Below are positions 46,670-56,337 of a stretch of 64,000 nucleotides of DNA, in pieces (the first letter of the stretch is position 1; every line of letters begins with the position of its first letter). A model generated the notes under the pieces. It made no database searches. It was not told the DNA's origin and saw nothing but the letters and a program-made list of their open reading frames with translations. This DNA comes from Sediminibacillus terrae (GTDB lineage Bacteria > Bacillota > Bacilli > Bacillales > Amphibacillaceae), in contig NZ_VZDQ01000023.1 in assembly GCF_009602435.1 (NCBI RefSeq), positions 62,001-126,000 of the forward strand, in the 5' to 3' direction. A program made the position numbers and the translations under genes.

Positions 46670-46750
46670 GGGGTCAGTCCCCCACACCAGTCCCCCACAC
46701 AATTAACACTGCGTCACGCTAACACGACAGTGTAGTGGGGGACTGACCCC
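46670..46750. repeat. REP-like hairpin element (GGGGTCAGTCCCCCA)
   Basis: Perfect 15-base outer arms GGGGTCAGTCCCCCA and TGGGGGACTGACCCC, with inner arms ACACTG and CAGTGT and a direct repeat of CAGTCCCCCACA. Same core as the hairpin at 19568. It sits between pepF and the S-box and could act as pepF terminator. Confidence 0.78.
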
Positions 46751-46755
46751 CTTCT

Positions 46756-48564
46756 TCATTCGTAGCTTTTTTCGAGTTCGTCGATCAGGCTGGCAACATA
46801 GGAGACGGCCTGGCGGATGGCATCGGGCTTTTCCATGTCGACACCTGCTTGTTTAATTAGATCGAGTGGTTTCTTGGTACCTCCTGCTTTTAAAACGTCA
46901 AGCCAACGGTCGATGGCAGGCTGTCCTTCCTCGAAAATGGTTTGTGAAACAGCCGTAGAAACCGTCAATCCTGCCGAATACGTGTAAGAATAAAGACCCA
47001 TATAGTAATGTGGCTGGCGCATCCAGGTCAAGGTCGCTCCTTCATCAATCTCAACGCTGTCATCCCAAAACTCTGATAATACAGCGGCTTTTTGACCGGA
47101 TAAAACGTCGGCTGTCAATGGCTCGCCGGATTCTGCAAGCTGATAGACCCTGCGCTGAAAAGCTCCTTCCAGCAGATGGGTGACGAAGTTATGATAATAG
47201 GTGCCAAGCAGCTGTAAAATGACCCATCTTCTCATCCGGGTATCATCAGTATTCGATAACAAATGGTTGCCAAGCAGCATTTCGTTCATCGTCGAAGGTG
47301 CTTCGATGAAATAGGTAGATGGTCTGGAATTGGTCAGGCGTTGATTTTTGCCAGCCAGATAAAAGTGACCTGCGTGTCCGAGTTCGTGGGCGAGCGTAAA
47401 GGCTCCACGCATTTGATTGGTCCAGGTTGTCAATATATAGGGATGAACGCCATATGGACTGGAGCAAAATGCACCGGTCGATTTTCCGATGTTGTCGGCA
47501 TAGTCGATCCAACGTTCAGATAATGCTGTTTCCATAATGCGGCTATATTCGGGTCCCATCACCTTTAGAGCTTCCAATACGGTTTCGGCCGCCTCTTCAT
47601 AACTGGTTTCCGGATTGAAATCAGGGTCGAGCGGGGCTTTTAAGTCATGGAAGGCCATTTTCTCCAAACCGAGTACTTGCTGCTTCAACTTGGCAAATCG
47701 GCGCATATGCGGAGCCAATTCCTCTAGAAGAATATCCAACTGGTTATGGTACATTTCCTGTGTCACTTGCTGTGGGGCCAGCAGCATATCGGTGACGGAA
47801 TCATAGTTGCGCAGCCTCGACATCACTACTTCCTGATTGACTTTTGTGGCATAGGTAGCAGCAAACGTGTTTTTAAACTGTTTTAACGTTTTGACAAAAG
47901 AATCATATGCATTTTTCCTAACCACAGCAGATGGGGAGGCTTCGTAATTGGCTTCATATAGGGCAAAGGAATTCGGTTGATATTCTCCATTATCATTGGG
48001 AAAAGGCACAAACTGCATGTCTGACAGCTTGCTCCGATTATAAGTAGTATAAGGAGAACGGAATAAAGAACCCAAAGAAGCTAGAGCCGACTCTGTTTCC
48101 GCTGACAGGGTATGCGATTGTTTTTCTTTTAAATCATTTACGTATTTGGAGAAAGGAATAAGCTTCGGTTCATCATCGAAATATTGATTGAGTTTCGCTT
48201 CCGGAACGGAAATGATTTCGATTTCGACGAAGGAAAGAACCGCGTCGATTTTTGCCAAAACATCGCTTACCTTTGCTGCATTCGCCTGGTTGGTACTGTC
48301 GGTACTGTCAGCTGATTGCCTTAAGTTTGCATAAGTGGCAACTCGTATTACCCGTTGCAACAACTTTTCGCGGGCTTCTAAACAGTCTCGGAGTGTTGCA
48401 GCATTTTCTCCGATTTTCCCCTGATACTGAGTGACTTCAGGTAAACTTTGCTGGACTGCACGTAATTCCTCTTCCCATTCATCCCTTGAAGCGAATAAAT
48501 CGGTTAAATCCCAGGTTGCTGCATCAGGGACCTGGTCACGGCTAATACGTTGGTGGTTGGTCAT
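46756..48564 (-). CDS. pepF: Oligoendopeptidase F
   Basis: A 602-residue M3-family zinc endopeptidase of the PepF group, cytoplasmic. The zinc motif is FTLAHELGHAGHF near residue 385 (HExxH), with the downstream Glu in FIEAPSTMNEML. ATG 48564 is preferred: AGGAGG is eight bases upstream while ATG 48570 is almost on it. Cuts short peptides; the first of the peptide-degradation genes in this region. Confidence 0.94.
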   Translation of the reverse strand: MTNHQRISRDQVPDAATWDLTDLFASRDEWEEELRAVQQSLPEVTQYQGKIGENAATLRDCLEAREKLLQRVIRVATYANLRQSADSTDSTNQANAAKVSDVLAKIDAVLSFVEIEIISVPEAKLNQYFDDEPKLIPFSKYVNDLKEKQSHTLSAETESALASLGSLFRSPYTTYNRSKLSDMQFVPFPNDNGEYQPNSFALYEANYEASPSAVVRKNAYDSFVKTLKQFKNTFAATYATKVNQEVVMSRLRNYDSVTDMLLAPQQVTQEMYHNQLDILLEELAPHMRRFAKLKQQVLGLEKMAFHDLKAPLDPDFNPETSYEEAAETVLEALKVMGPEYSRIMETALSERWIDYADNIGKSTGAFCSSPYGVHPYILTTWTNQMRGAFTLAHELGHAGHFYLAGKNQRLTNSRPSTYFIEAPSTMNEMLLGNHLLSNTDDTRMRRWVILQLLGTYYHNFVTHLLEGAFQRRVYQLAESGEPLTADVLSGQKAAVLSEFWDDSVEIDEGATLTWMRQPHYYMGLYSYTYSAGLTVSTAVSQTIFEEGQPAIDRWLDVLKAGGTKKPLDLIKQAGVDMEKPDAIRQAVSYVASLIDELEKSYE

Positions 48565-48689
48565 TAACATGTCCTCCTAAAATTGTTGATTAGATCGGTT
48601 CAATCGGTTTATTTCTTTTTATCTAGTTTGAGAGCCGGGAACCGCTTTGGCAACTTACTTTCCTTAATATGGGCGACCGACACAATCGT

Positions 48690-49313
48690 TTAGCTGATTT
48701 CCTTTTTCGATGTTTTTGCCAGCTCCTGCAAAATGACCTCCACAGCTGTGTTTAAATCGTTCAACGACCAGGAAGGAAGCTTCGGATTCGCCAGTGCCAG
48801 CTCGTGGTGGGCGGGCATATGGATAAATCCTGTTCGGCAATCGATGTCGCTGGTTTCGATATAGTGGCTGGCTGTGTACATGATTTGATTGCAAAGATAA
48901 GTACCTGCTGAATTAGAGATGCCGGCGGGAATGCCTGTTTGCTGAAGTGCTTTCACCAGGTTTCTGATTGGCAGAGTGGAGAAATAACCATCAGGGCCGT
49001 TGTCGGCTATTTTTTTGTCCTGATAGCTGTTCCCGACATTATCCGGTTCTCCGTCCATGCAGTTGATGGCGACCCGTTCCGGTGTAATCTGGTTGCGGCC
49101 GGCAGCCAAACCGAGGGAAACAATCATATCTGGCTGCAATTGGTCTACTTGGGTGATCAATTGTTTTGAAGCATTTTGAAAATCAACGGGCAATATATGA
49201 CCGATTATCTCCATGCCTAAAAGTGTTTTCCCTGCGAACTTTCTGGTTACAAGCTCGGTTGGATTTTCACTCATCCCCAAAAACGGTTCAAAACCTGTTA
49301 GTAATATCTTCAT
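48690..49313 (-). CDS. pcp: Pyrrolidone-carboxylate peptidase (pyroglutamyl peptidase I)
   Basis: A 207-residue C15 cysteine peptidase that removes N-terminal pyroglutamate. Substrate loop GFEPFLGMSENPTE at the N terminus, catalytic Glu in TPERVAIN near residue 80, Cys in SAGTYLCNQIMY near residue 144 and His in FIHMPAHHE near residue 168. ATG 49313 follows AGGAGAAG. Placed 21 bases downstream of the S9 peptidase gene in the same operon. Confidence 0.95.
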   Translation of the reverse strand: MKILLTGFEPFLGMSENPTELVTRKFAGKTLLGMEIIGHILPVDFQNASKQLITQVDQLQPDMIVSLGLAAGRNQITPERVAINCMDGEPDNVGNSYQDKKIADNGPDGYFSTLPIRNLVKALQQTGIPAGISNSAGTYLCNQIMYTASHYIETSDIDCRTGFIHMPAHHELALANPKLPSWSLNDLNTAVEVILQELAKTSKKEIS

Positions 49314-49334
49314 GAATAAAACCTCTTCTCCTAA

Positions 49335-51311
49335 TTATAGATAGTGATCAAACCAATCCGTGATTTCGTTAAGGCGGCGAATACGCAGGGAAGGATCCCC
49401 GCTGCGGGATAATTCATGGTTAGAACCCGGGAATCGCACAAATTTTGTCGTTTTGTTTTGGTGTTTAAGAGCGACGTATAGCTGTTCGCCTTGTTCGATG
49501 GGACAGCGATAATCTTTTTCACTATGCAAAATCAACAGCGGTGTCTCAATATCCTTTACATAGCGAAGAGGAGAATGTTTCCACATGCGGTCCGGATCTT
49601 CGAGTAAATTGGTTTTTAGCTCCCAATCAGTAAAAAAGTACCCAATATCACTGACTCCATAGAAGCTGATCCAATTACTGATGGAACGCTGTGTAACAGC
49701 AGCTTTGAAACGATTTGTATGTCCGACGGCCCAGTTCGTCATAAATCCGCCATAGCTCCCCCCAGTGATTCCTATACGGTTTTCATCGATCCATTTATAA
49801 TGGGATGTTGCATAATCTACAGCATCGAGAATGTCCTGGTAGTCTTTTCCTCCATAATCCCCGCGCACCGCATCGACAAAGTTCTGACCATAGCCATGAC
49901 TGCCGCGGGGATTGATGAACAAAATGCCGTATCCGGCTGCGGCAAGTACTTGGAATTCATGCATGAAGGCATTGCTGTACATGGCATGCGGACCACCGTG
50001 TACTTCCACGATAAGTGGGTGCTTTTTTTCCTTTGTAAAACCAACAGGCTTCATCATCCAACCATGCAACATTTGACCGTCTGAAGCTTGAAGGTGAATC
50101 TCTTCAGCTGGAGAAAGCGTTCGATCATCAAGCCACTTGTTGACGGTTGTCAGCCGCTTTTCATCGCCACCTGATTTTGGAACAAAATAAAGGTCGCCCG
50201 GTGTCATTTGATCGCTGACAGCGATGACGGCATTTCCTTTATTGTCCAATTGAAAAGCATAAATTTGCCTGCGTCCACTGGTAACTGTGGATACTTGTTT
50301 TTCCATGCTTACTTGATAGACAGAAGTGTTCCCATTCTGGCTGCCCAAAAAGTATAGTCGATCCTGCTGCTTGTCCCATAGGGCGCCCTTCCCTGCGGTA
50401 CCTGTTCCCATATCATTGATGGCAACATCGGATGCCTGTACATCCCAATCGTCTGTCAGGCAAGTAAGCTGCTTGCTTATTCGGTCCAATACCCAAACCC
50501 TGGTAAGTGTTGCTCCTGCATAGGTCAAATCGTGTCCCAATAGAGATAGCTTGTTTCCGTCAGGGGCGTAATTCGGCTGGATGAACATCCCGATGCCATT
50601 AGTAAGTCTGGTCAAAATCCCATCCTTCAGGTCGTATTCAAAAATGTCTGAGACGAAGGAACGATCGGGATCATCTGTACGATTGGCACTGAAAGCAATC
50701 CGGCTACCGTCAGGAGAAAAGCTGCCAAACTGGTGGTCGAATTTTCCGCTGGTAAGCTGCACGGCTTTCTCGTCTCTGAGATCCCATAGGACCAGTTGTT
50801 GAGAGGTATCACGTAAAAGTCCGGCATCATCCGATTTATATTTGAGGCGTGTAGTAGCGTAAGCTCCTTTGCTGTCCTCCTCGTTATCTTTTACATCGGC
50901 TTCCTCTTCCACGCTGTCCTGGTCGGAAAGGGGAACCTTGAGCAGCAGTTTATGTCCATCTGGTGAAAAGACGGGCTGTGAGGCACCGTGTTTGAAATTA
51001 GTGAGCTGTTCAGCTTCCCCACCCCTGAATGAAATTTTCCAAACCTGTTGTTTGCCGGATCGGTTCGAAGTGAAAACAATTGTTTGTCCGTCGGGGGACC
51101 AGCGTGGTTGGTAGTCCATGCTATCCCCATGAGTAAATGGAATGGTTTCGTTTGTCGTTAAGTTGACGACATATAAATTTGACTGGTATTTTTTCTCTTC
51201 GCTAATCGTTCGGATTGCATAAACGACCCAGTTTCCGTTAGGAGAAAGCTGGGGATCAGAAAGAAAGGAAAATTTTAATAAATCATCCGCAGTGATTGCT
51301 TTTGTCCTCAT
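49335..51311 (-). CDS. S9-family prolyl oligopeptidase-like / acylaminoacyl peptidase
   Basis: A 658-residue serine peptidase: N-terminal WD40-like beta-propeller (repeated PxWSPDG motifs such as QPRWSPDGQTIVFTSN), then an alpha/beta hydrolase domain. Catalytic Ser in TGGSYGGFMTN near residue 508, Asp in LHSEKDYRCP near 590 and His in GSNHELSRSG near 625. No signal peptide, so cytoplasmic. Releases acylated or ordinary N-terminal residues from peptides. No close gene lies between 51312 and 51490. Confidence 0.93.
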   Translation of the reverse strand: MRTKAITADDLLKFSFLSDPQLSPNGNWVVYAIRTISEEKKYQSNLYVVNLTTNETIPFTHGDSMDYQPRWSPDGQTIVFTSNRSGKQQVWKISFRGGEAEQLTNFKHGASQPVFSPDGHKLLLKVPLSDQDSVEEEADVKDNEEDSKGAYATTRLKYKSDDAGLLRDTSQQLVLWDLRDEKAVQLTSGKFDHQFGSFSPDGSRIAFSANRTDDPDRSFVSDIFEYDLKDGILTRLTNGIGMFIQPNYAPDGNKLSLLGHDLTYAGATLTRVWVLDRISKQLTCLTDDWDVQASDVAINDMGTGTAGKGALWDKQQDRLYFLGSQNGNTSVYQVSMEKQVSTVTSGRRQIYAFQLDNKGNAVIAVSDQMTPGDLYFVPKSGGDEKRLTTVNKWLDDRTLSPAEEIHLQASDGQMLHGWMMKPVGFTKEKKHPLIVEVHGGPHAMYSNAFMHEFQVLAAAGYGILFINPRGSHGYGQNFVDAVRGDYGGKDYQDILDAVDYATSHYKWIDENRIGITGGSYGGFMTNWAVGHTNRFKAAVTQRSISNWISFYGVSDIGYFFTDWELKTNLLEDPDRMWKHSPLRYVKDIETPLLILHSEKDYRCPIEQGEQLYVALKHQNKTTKFVRFPGSNHELSRSGDPSLRIRRLNEITDWFDHYL

Positions 51312-51490
51312 TTGTTTACCATCCTCTTTTTAAAAGTTTCTGCTTGTCGCTGTCTGTCGTACCAACATCCACGTGGCCCTAAGACCAACCCACTCGTTGA
51401 CAAAGATCGTCAGCCATTATTACTTTATCCGGGAACCGTGCATACGCTTTTCTATGATATATTTTGCCGGTTTATTCATGACCCTCCATA

Positions 51491-52621
51491 CTATACTTGC
51501 TGTCCCTCTATAAATGTTTTCTCTACCTTGCTTTGTAAATCGAAAGGACTCCCACTCCATAAAACGAAGTCGGCATCTTTGCCTGCTTCCACCGATCCGA
51601 CGCGGCTTTCCACACCTAAATGCCTGGCAGCATCCATAGTAATGGCACGCATGGCTTGAGTCTCGCTCAGTCCTTTTTTGACAGACATGATGGCACTAGT
51701 CATCAAATGTTCGATGGTGATTACCGGATGGTCGGTAGTGATGGAAAATGGTACACCGGCTTCTGCTAAAGCAGGAAGCGTATGCCAGCCTTTGTCGGAC
51801 AACTCTACTTTCGAGCGAGGGGTCATGGTCGGACCAGAAGAGACACGGACACCATGCTCCGCTAGATAGGGTGCAAGCAAATGTCCTTCTGTACAATGTT
51901 CGATTGTCACGTCGATGGAAAACTCCCGTTTAATCCGTAAAACGGTCACGATATCATCCGCACGATGGGCATGGACACGCAAAGGGATTTCCTTGTTCAA
52001 TACTTTTGCAAGCTGTTCGTAGGCCAAGTCCCGGTCGGCAGTGCCAGCTTTCCGTTTGGCTATGTAGTTCTCCGTTTCGATGAGTTTTTTGCGCAGGATG
52101 GCGGCGACTCCCATTCTCGTTACAGGCATTCTTCCTTTTTCCCCATGGAACCGTTTCGGATTTTCCCCTGTAGCAGCTTTCAATCCGGAGGGGGTGCGGA
52201 TGACCATTTGATCGACAATTGTTCCAGCCGTTTTTAGGACACACATTTCGCCGCCGATCACATTGGCACTTCCGGGCATGACTTGCACCGTCGTCACCCC
52301 GGCATTCCGGGCATCGGAAAATCCCTTGTCGAACGGGTTAATTCCATCGATGGATCGCACTTCGGGCGTGGCCGCATGGCTAGTTTCATTGAAATCCTGC
52401 CCTTCTTTTCCGATTCCTTCCTCATGGACACCTAAGTGGGTATGTACATCAATCAGTCCGGGTGTGAAAAACTTGCCATGGGCATCAATTGTCTGGGTTC
52501 CTTCTGGTATAACCAACTGTCTGCCAATCTCTAAGAACTTCCCATTTTCGATTAAGATTGTAACGTTTTCCAATTTTTGACCTGTCCCGTCGACACCTGT
52601 CACATTTGTAATGGCTTGCAT
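51491..52621 (-). CDS. Amidohydrolase (imidazolonepropionase/isoaspartyl-type)
   Basis: A 376-residue amidohydrolase-superfamily enzyme. Metal motif FTPGLIDVHTHLG near residue 53, later His ligands in VHAHRADDI near residue 217 and IEHCTEGH near residue 240, and the distal Asp in ITTDHPVI. ATG 52621 follows AGGAGG. Substrate unknown: aryldialkylphosphatase-like, isoaspartyl or prolidase-like activities are possible. Its place beside peptidases and divergent from Lrp suggests an amino-acid or peptide-derived amide. Confidence 0.87.
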   Translation of the reverse strand: MQAITNVTGVDGTGQKLENVTILIENGKFLEIGRQLVIPEGTQTIDAHGKFFTPGLIDVHTHLGVHEEGIGKEGQDFNETSHAATPEVRSIDGINPFDKGFSDARNAGVTTVQVMPGSANVIGGEMCVLKTAGTIVDQMVIRTPSGLKAATGENPKRFHGEKGRMPVTRMGVAAILRKKLIETENYIAKRKAGTADRDLAYEQLAKVLNKEIPLRVHAHRADDIVTVLRIKREFSIDVTIEHCTEGHLLAPYLAEHGVRVSSGPTMTPRSKVELSDKGWHTLPALAEAGVPFSITTDHPVITIEHLMTSAIMSVKKGLSETQAMRAITMDAARHLGVESRVGSVEAGKDADFVLWSGSPFDLQSKVEKTFIEGQQV

Positions 52622-52719
52622 GCAATTTTCCTCCTAAAAATTCAAAATAATCATTGATTTCTGAAATCTTTCTTTATATAATGGCCTTTATACAATTCCT
52701 TGTTACGATAGTAAATCAA

Positions 52720-52743
52720 AAGAATATTATTGTAAATAATCTT
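52720..52743. promoter_or_regulatory. AT-rich imperfect palindrome between amidohydrolase and Lrp genes
   Basis: AAGAATATT and AATAATCTT are near-inverted arms in the 188-base divergent promoter region. Such AT-rich palindromes are typical of Lrp/AsnC autoregulation sites. Confidence 0.4.
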
Positions 52744-52809
52744 AATATTTAAAAATGGTATCATAAAAGAGTAGTAACACAGAAAAATAGTACGAAAGTC
52801 GGTGGTTTA

Positions 52810-53256
52810 GTGAAGTATCAAATCGATGAATTAGACCGTGGGATTATCCGAATATTATCCAAGGATGGCAGAATCCCTTTTTCGGAAATTGCCAATCAAT
52901 TAAACGTGACAGAAAAGACCATCCGCCTGCGGTATAAGAACCTTGTGCAAAACGACATTATTGAAGTAGTAGGTGTCGTAAACCCGATAGCGCTAGGTCT
53001 GAAGGCGGGAGCCATTATTCAAATCAAAACGGCTCAAGGCCGGTGTGAACAGGTGATGGAAGAATTGAAGACCATGAAGGAAGTTAGATTTATTACCATG
53101 ACTTCCGGCCCTTATCCACTATTGATTCAAATCAATGTGCAAAGTCAGGAGGATATCAGGGAGAGTATTTTGCAGTTGGATAAGATTGAAGGAATCGTTG
53201 AAATCAACACGATTATCCAACTGGAGAACTACAAAAATACGTTCGAGTATATTTAG
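52810..53256 (+). CDS. Lrp/AsnC-family transcriptional regulator
   Basis: A 148-residue regulator: HTH residues 5-55 (ELDRGIIRILSKDGRIPF and IANQLNVTEKTIRLRY) and a C-terminal RAM ligand-binding domain from about 65. GTG 52810 follows a GGTGG-type site. Divergent from the peptidase operon and immediately upstream of the M42 peptidase gene (five bases), so it probably senses amino acids and adjusts both directions. Confidence 0.92.
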   Translation: MKYQIDELDRGIIRILSKDGRIPFSEIANQLNVTEKTIRLRYKNLVQNDIIEVVGVVNPIALGLKAGAIIQIKTAQGRCEQVMEELKTMKEVRFITMTSGPYPLLIQINVQSQEDIRESILQLDKIEGIVEINTIIQLENYKNTFEYI

Positions 53257-53261
53257 GGGGA

Positions 53262-54332
53262 ATGGATGTGCTGCAACATTTAAAGATACTGACAAGTTTG
53301 CTTGGACCGAGTGGTTATGAACATGAAGTAAGTAACTACTTAACCGACTACTTAAAAGAAAGAACAGATACCGTTTCGGTGGACGCACTCGGAAATGTGA
53401 CAGCCAGAAAGAAAGGAAATCGACCGGGTCCTGTTTTGTTATTGACAGCTCACATGGATGAAGTAGGATTTTTAATCAAAAAAGTGGAACCAAATGGACT
53501 GCTCCGTTTTGAAAAGCTGGGAGGAAACGATGACCGTAATCTACCGGCCCAGCCGGTCAAGCTGTTGGGCAGGGACTCCGTCGTTGACGGCGTGATTGGT
53601 ACGTTGTCTGCCCACTTTGCAAAATTTGATGATGCCGTTTCGGTTAGAAATCATCGGGAGTTGTACATTGATATCGGGGCAGCTTCTGAACAAGAGGTCT
53701 TGGAAATGGGGATAGAGGTCGGAACACCCGTTACCTGGGGAACGGAATGGAAGTTGCTTGGACCACCAGATAAACAGCAAATCCGTGCTAAATCGCTTGA
53801 TGACCGATCAGGTTGTGCTGTATTGCTACAAGTTTTGGAGGACCTGGAGGGGACAGCTTTTTCGGGTGAGTTGATCTTTCTTTTTACCGTCCAGGAAGAA
53901 GTCGGATTGCGTGGTGCCAAAACGGCGGCACAACGTATAACCGCTGATGCTGCTTTAGCAATCGATACGACAGCGGTCAGCGATACACCTGAGAATCCGA
54001 TGGATAACAGTCTTGGTTTAGGCAGGGGAGCGGGTATCAAGGTGATGGATGCAAGCCTGATTGTCCACAGTACCATAAAACAGTTGCTGATCGATCTTGC
54101 CCAAAAAGAGCATATCCCTTATCAATTGGAAATTTTCACCGGCATCGGAACTGACGGGGGAGCTGTCACTTATGCAAACAAAGGGATTCCGACGGGTGTC
54201 TTGTCGATTCCGTCACGGTACACCCACACTGCAGTGGAACTGATCGATCTGGGGGATGTGATGGCGGTAAAAGATATAGTGAGGACTGTCATTTTGCAAA
54301 TGGACGAACAACAGTTCTTTTCTTTTAGATAA
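53262..54332 (+). CDS. M42-family metallo-aminopeptidase
   Basis: A 356-residue M42 peptidase (deblocking/glutamyl aminopeptidase type). Metal ligands: His and Asp in LLTAHMDEVGF near residue 66, the Asp in AKSLDDRSGC near 180, Glu pair in FTVQEEVGLRG near 213, Asp in AIDTTAV near 235 and His in YTHTAVE near 323. Cytoplasmic, large multimeric enzymes that trim short peptides. Follows the Lrp-like gene by five bases. The 184-base gap to dppA has only AT-rich sequence. Confidence 0.93.
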   Translation: MDVLQHLKILTSLLGPSGYEHEVSNYLTDYLKERTDTVSVDALGNVTARKKGNRPGPVLLLTAHMDEVGFLIKKVEPNGLLRFEKLGGNDDRNLPAQPVKLLGRDSVVDGVIGTLSAHFAKFDDAVSVRNHRELYIDIGAASEQEVLEMGIEVGTPVTWGTEWKLLGPPDKQQIRAKSLDDRSGCAVLLQVLEDLEGTAFSGELIFLFTVQEEVGLRGAKTAAQRITADAALAIDTTAVSDTPENPMDNSLGLGRGAGIKVMDASLIVHSTIKQLLIDLAQKEHIPYQLEIFTGIGTDGGAVTYANKGIPTGVLSIPSRYTHTAVELIDLGDVMAVKDIVRTVILQMDEQQFFSFR

Positions 54333-54516
54333 CTTTCATGCTTTTCACACATCGTGCTTGTGGTTTTCAGGTAGCGTTTTTCCATATCGCAGTGTTAGCA
54401 ATCAACTTTCCAAAAGAATTAAAAAGGCACATTTAATATTAATTCGCAGCACATCTTTTTTTTTATAAATAAAAGTTAGAAAATTTAAAATTGAAGAACT
54501 ATTCAGGGGGGATTCG

Positions 54517-55365
54517 ATGAAAATTTTTATTTCTGCCGACATGGAGGGAATATCCGGAGTGGCGACCAATCAGCAATTAAAAACAAACGCAGAATATCAG
54601 CGCTTCCGAAGACTAATGACGGCGGATGTAAACGCAGCAATCGAAGGGGCTTTCCAGGGAGGGGCAAAAGAAATTGTCGTAGCTGATGGTCACGGAAATA
54701 TGTCCAACATCTTAGTAGAGGATCTTGATCGGCGAGCGAGACTTGTCTCGGGGAACAATCGCGTGATGTGTCAACTGGAAGGCCTGGACGATAGTTTTGA
54801 TGGCATTATGTTCGTTGGCCATCATGGAAGAGAAGGCGGCTCTGAACGAACGGTGATCAGCCATACGCTTGCCGGAGTTTGTGTAAATGAGATGAAAATC
54901 AACGGCCGAATCGTCGGGGAAACAGAAATGAACAGTCTTGTAGCCGGGAAGTTCGGTGTGCCTGCTATCTTCATCAGCGGAGATGACGCTTATGTTCAGG
55001 AAGTAAAGACCTCCTTTCCTCAAGTAGAGGCCGCGGTCACGAAACGGGCTGTCGACCGTTTTGCTGCAGAGTTGATTCATCCCGAGGCAGCCCGAAAGGA
55101 AATTCGAGAAAGAGCGGAGGCGGCAGTAAAAAAAGCGGGAAGTTTCGAGCCGGAAACCATTACTGGTCCTACTACATTTGAAATTGAGATGAAAGGACCG
55201 CAGCAGGCACAGATGACCACCACTCTGCCGACCGTAAATTTGATTTCTCCAAAGCGGATCCGATTCACTTGTAACGATATCGTCACCGCGTACAAGCATA
55301 TGTGGGGTTGTGTCATTATCGCGATGACAGCGACAAATGGTGTGTTGGGACAGGTGAATGCCTGA
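54517..55365 (+). CDS. dppA: D-aminopeptidase DppA (M55 family)
   Basis: A 282-residue zinc D-aminopeptidase that cleaves N-terminal D-amino acids. Metal ligands: ISADMEGISGVA at residues 5-16, ADGHGNMSN near residue 57 and FVGHHGREGG near residue 101. First gene of a dpp operon as in B. subtilis. A CodY-like AAAAGTTAGAAAATT lies at 54471 but with four mismatches, so CodY control is only a guess. Suggests scavenging of D-amino-acid peptides from cell wall. Confidence 0.94.
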   Translation: MKIFISADMEGISGVATNQQLKTNAEYQRFRRLMTADVNAAIEGAFQGGAKEIVVADGHGNMSNILVEDLDRRARLVSGNNRVMCQLEGLDDSFDGIMFVGHHGREGGSERTVISHTLAGVCVNEMKINGRIVGETEMNSLVAGKFGVPAIFISGDDAYVQEVKTSFPQVEAAVTKRAVDRFAAELIHPEAARKEIRERAEAAVKKAGSFEPETITGPTTFEIEMKGPQQAQMTTTLPTVNLISPKRIRFTCNDIVTAYKHMWGCVIIAMTATNGVLGQVNA

Positions 55366-55409
55366 TTGAATATTAAATTGATCATCGACTGATCTCCGGA
55401 GGTGAAAAG

Positions 55410-56336
55410 ATGTATATTTTTAAACGGTTGATAACGATGCTGGTAACTATTTGGGTAATCGCGAGTTTGACATTTTTCATCATGAAAATCATACCGGGAG
55501 ATCCATTTGCATCAGATGCCGACGTGCTACCCGAGGAGGTTTTGCAAAATATTCGTGCAAAATACAACCTCGATGAACCCATTCCGGTGCAATACGCCCT
55601 CTATATGAAGGATTTGGCAACATTCGATTTAGGGATCTCGATTGAGTCGGAGTCCAGAACAGTCAACGGAATCATTTGGGATGGCGCCCCGGCTTCTGCC
55701 TTGCTAGGAACACAGGCAATGGTGATTGCGCTTGTCTTCGGTTTATTGTTGGGAATTGTGGCTGCATTAAACCATAACAAAATGCTCGATTATTTTTCCA
55801 TGTTCATCGCTATTGTAGGTATATCGGTTCCGAGTTTTATTTTGGCTCCTCTGTTGATCAACTATTTTGCAGTCGATTGGCAGTTACTTCCGGTCGCTTC
55901 CTGGGGTACATGGCAGCATTCCATCTTGCCTTCTGTCGCCCTGGCAGCTACTCCGCTAGCGGTAATCGCCCGCTTTATGCGTTCGAGCATGCTGGAAGTG
56001 ATGAACCAAAATTATATCAAGACAGCCGATGCCAAAGGACTTCCGACGACCAAACTGGTCATCAGACATGGCATCCGAAATGCCATTCTGCCTGTTGTTT
56101 CCTTTATCGGGCCGTTATTTGTGGCATTGATCACGGGAACGTTCGTCATTGAAAAGATTTTTGCTATACCGGGAATCGGGCGTTACTTCGTCGATAGCAT
56201 CTTCAACCGGGATTATCCGGTGATCATGGGTACGACGATTTTCTTTAGCTCCATCCTGGTGTTGACACTATTCTTAATCGATATATCCTATCGGTTTATT
56301 GATCCGAGAATAAAACTAACAAGTGGAGGGGATTAA
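55410..56336 (+). CDS. dppB: Dipeptide ABC transporter permease DppB
   Basis: A 308-residue permease with six helices, the first at residues 8-30 (LITMLVTIWVIASLTFFIMK). The ATPase-docking loop MNQNYIKTADAKGLPTTKL is near residue 198. ATG 55410 follows GGAGG. Partner of DppC; both form the peptide channel. Overlaps the ribosome site for DppC. Confidence 0.93.
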   Translation: MYIFKRLITMLVTIWVIASLTFFIMKIIPGDPFASDADVLPEEVLQNIRAKYNLDEPIPVQYALYMKDLATFDLGISIESESRTVNGIIWDGAPASALLGTQAMVIALVFGLLLGIVAALNHNKMLDYFSMFIAIVGISVPSFILAPLLINYFAVDWQLLPVASWGTWQHSILPSVALAATPLAVIARFMRSSMLEVMNQNYIKTADAKGLPTTKLVIRHGIRNAILPVVSFIGPLFVALITGTFVIEKIFAIPGIGRYFVDSIFNRDYPVIMGTTIFFSSILVLTLFLIDISYRFIDPRIKLTSGGD

Positions 56337-56337
56337 C

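Noticed and set aside
54471-54485. CodY box upstream of dppA
   Set aside because: Only 11 of 15 positions match the consensus; too weak in an AT-rich region.
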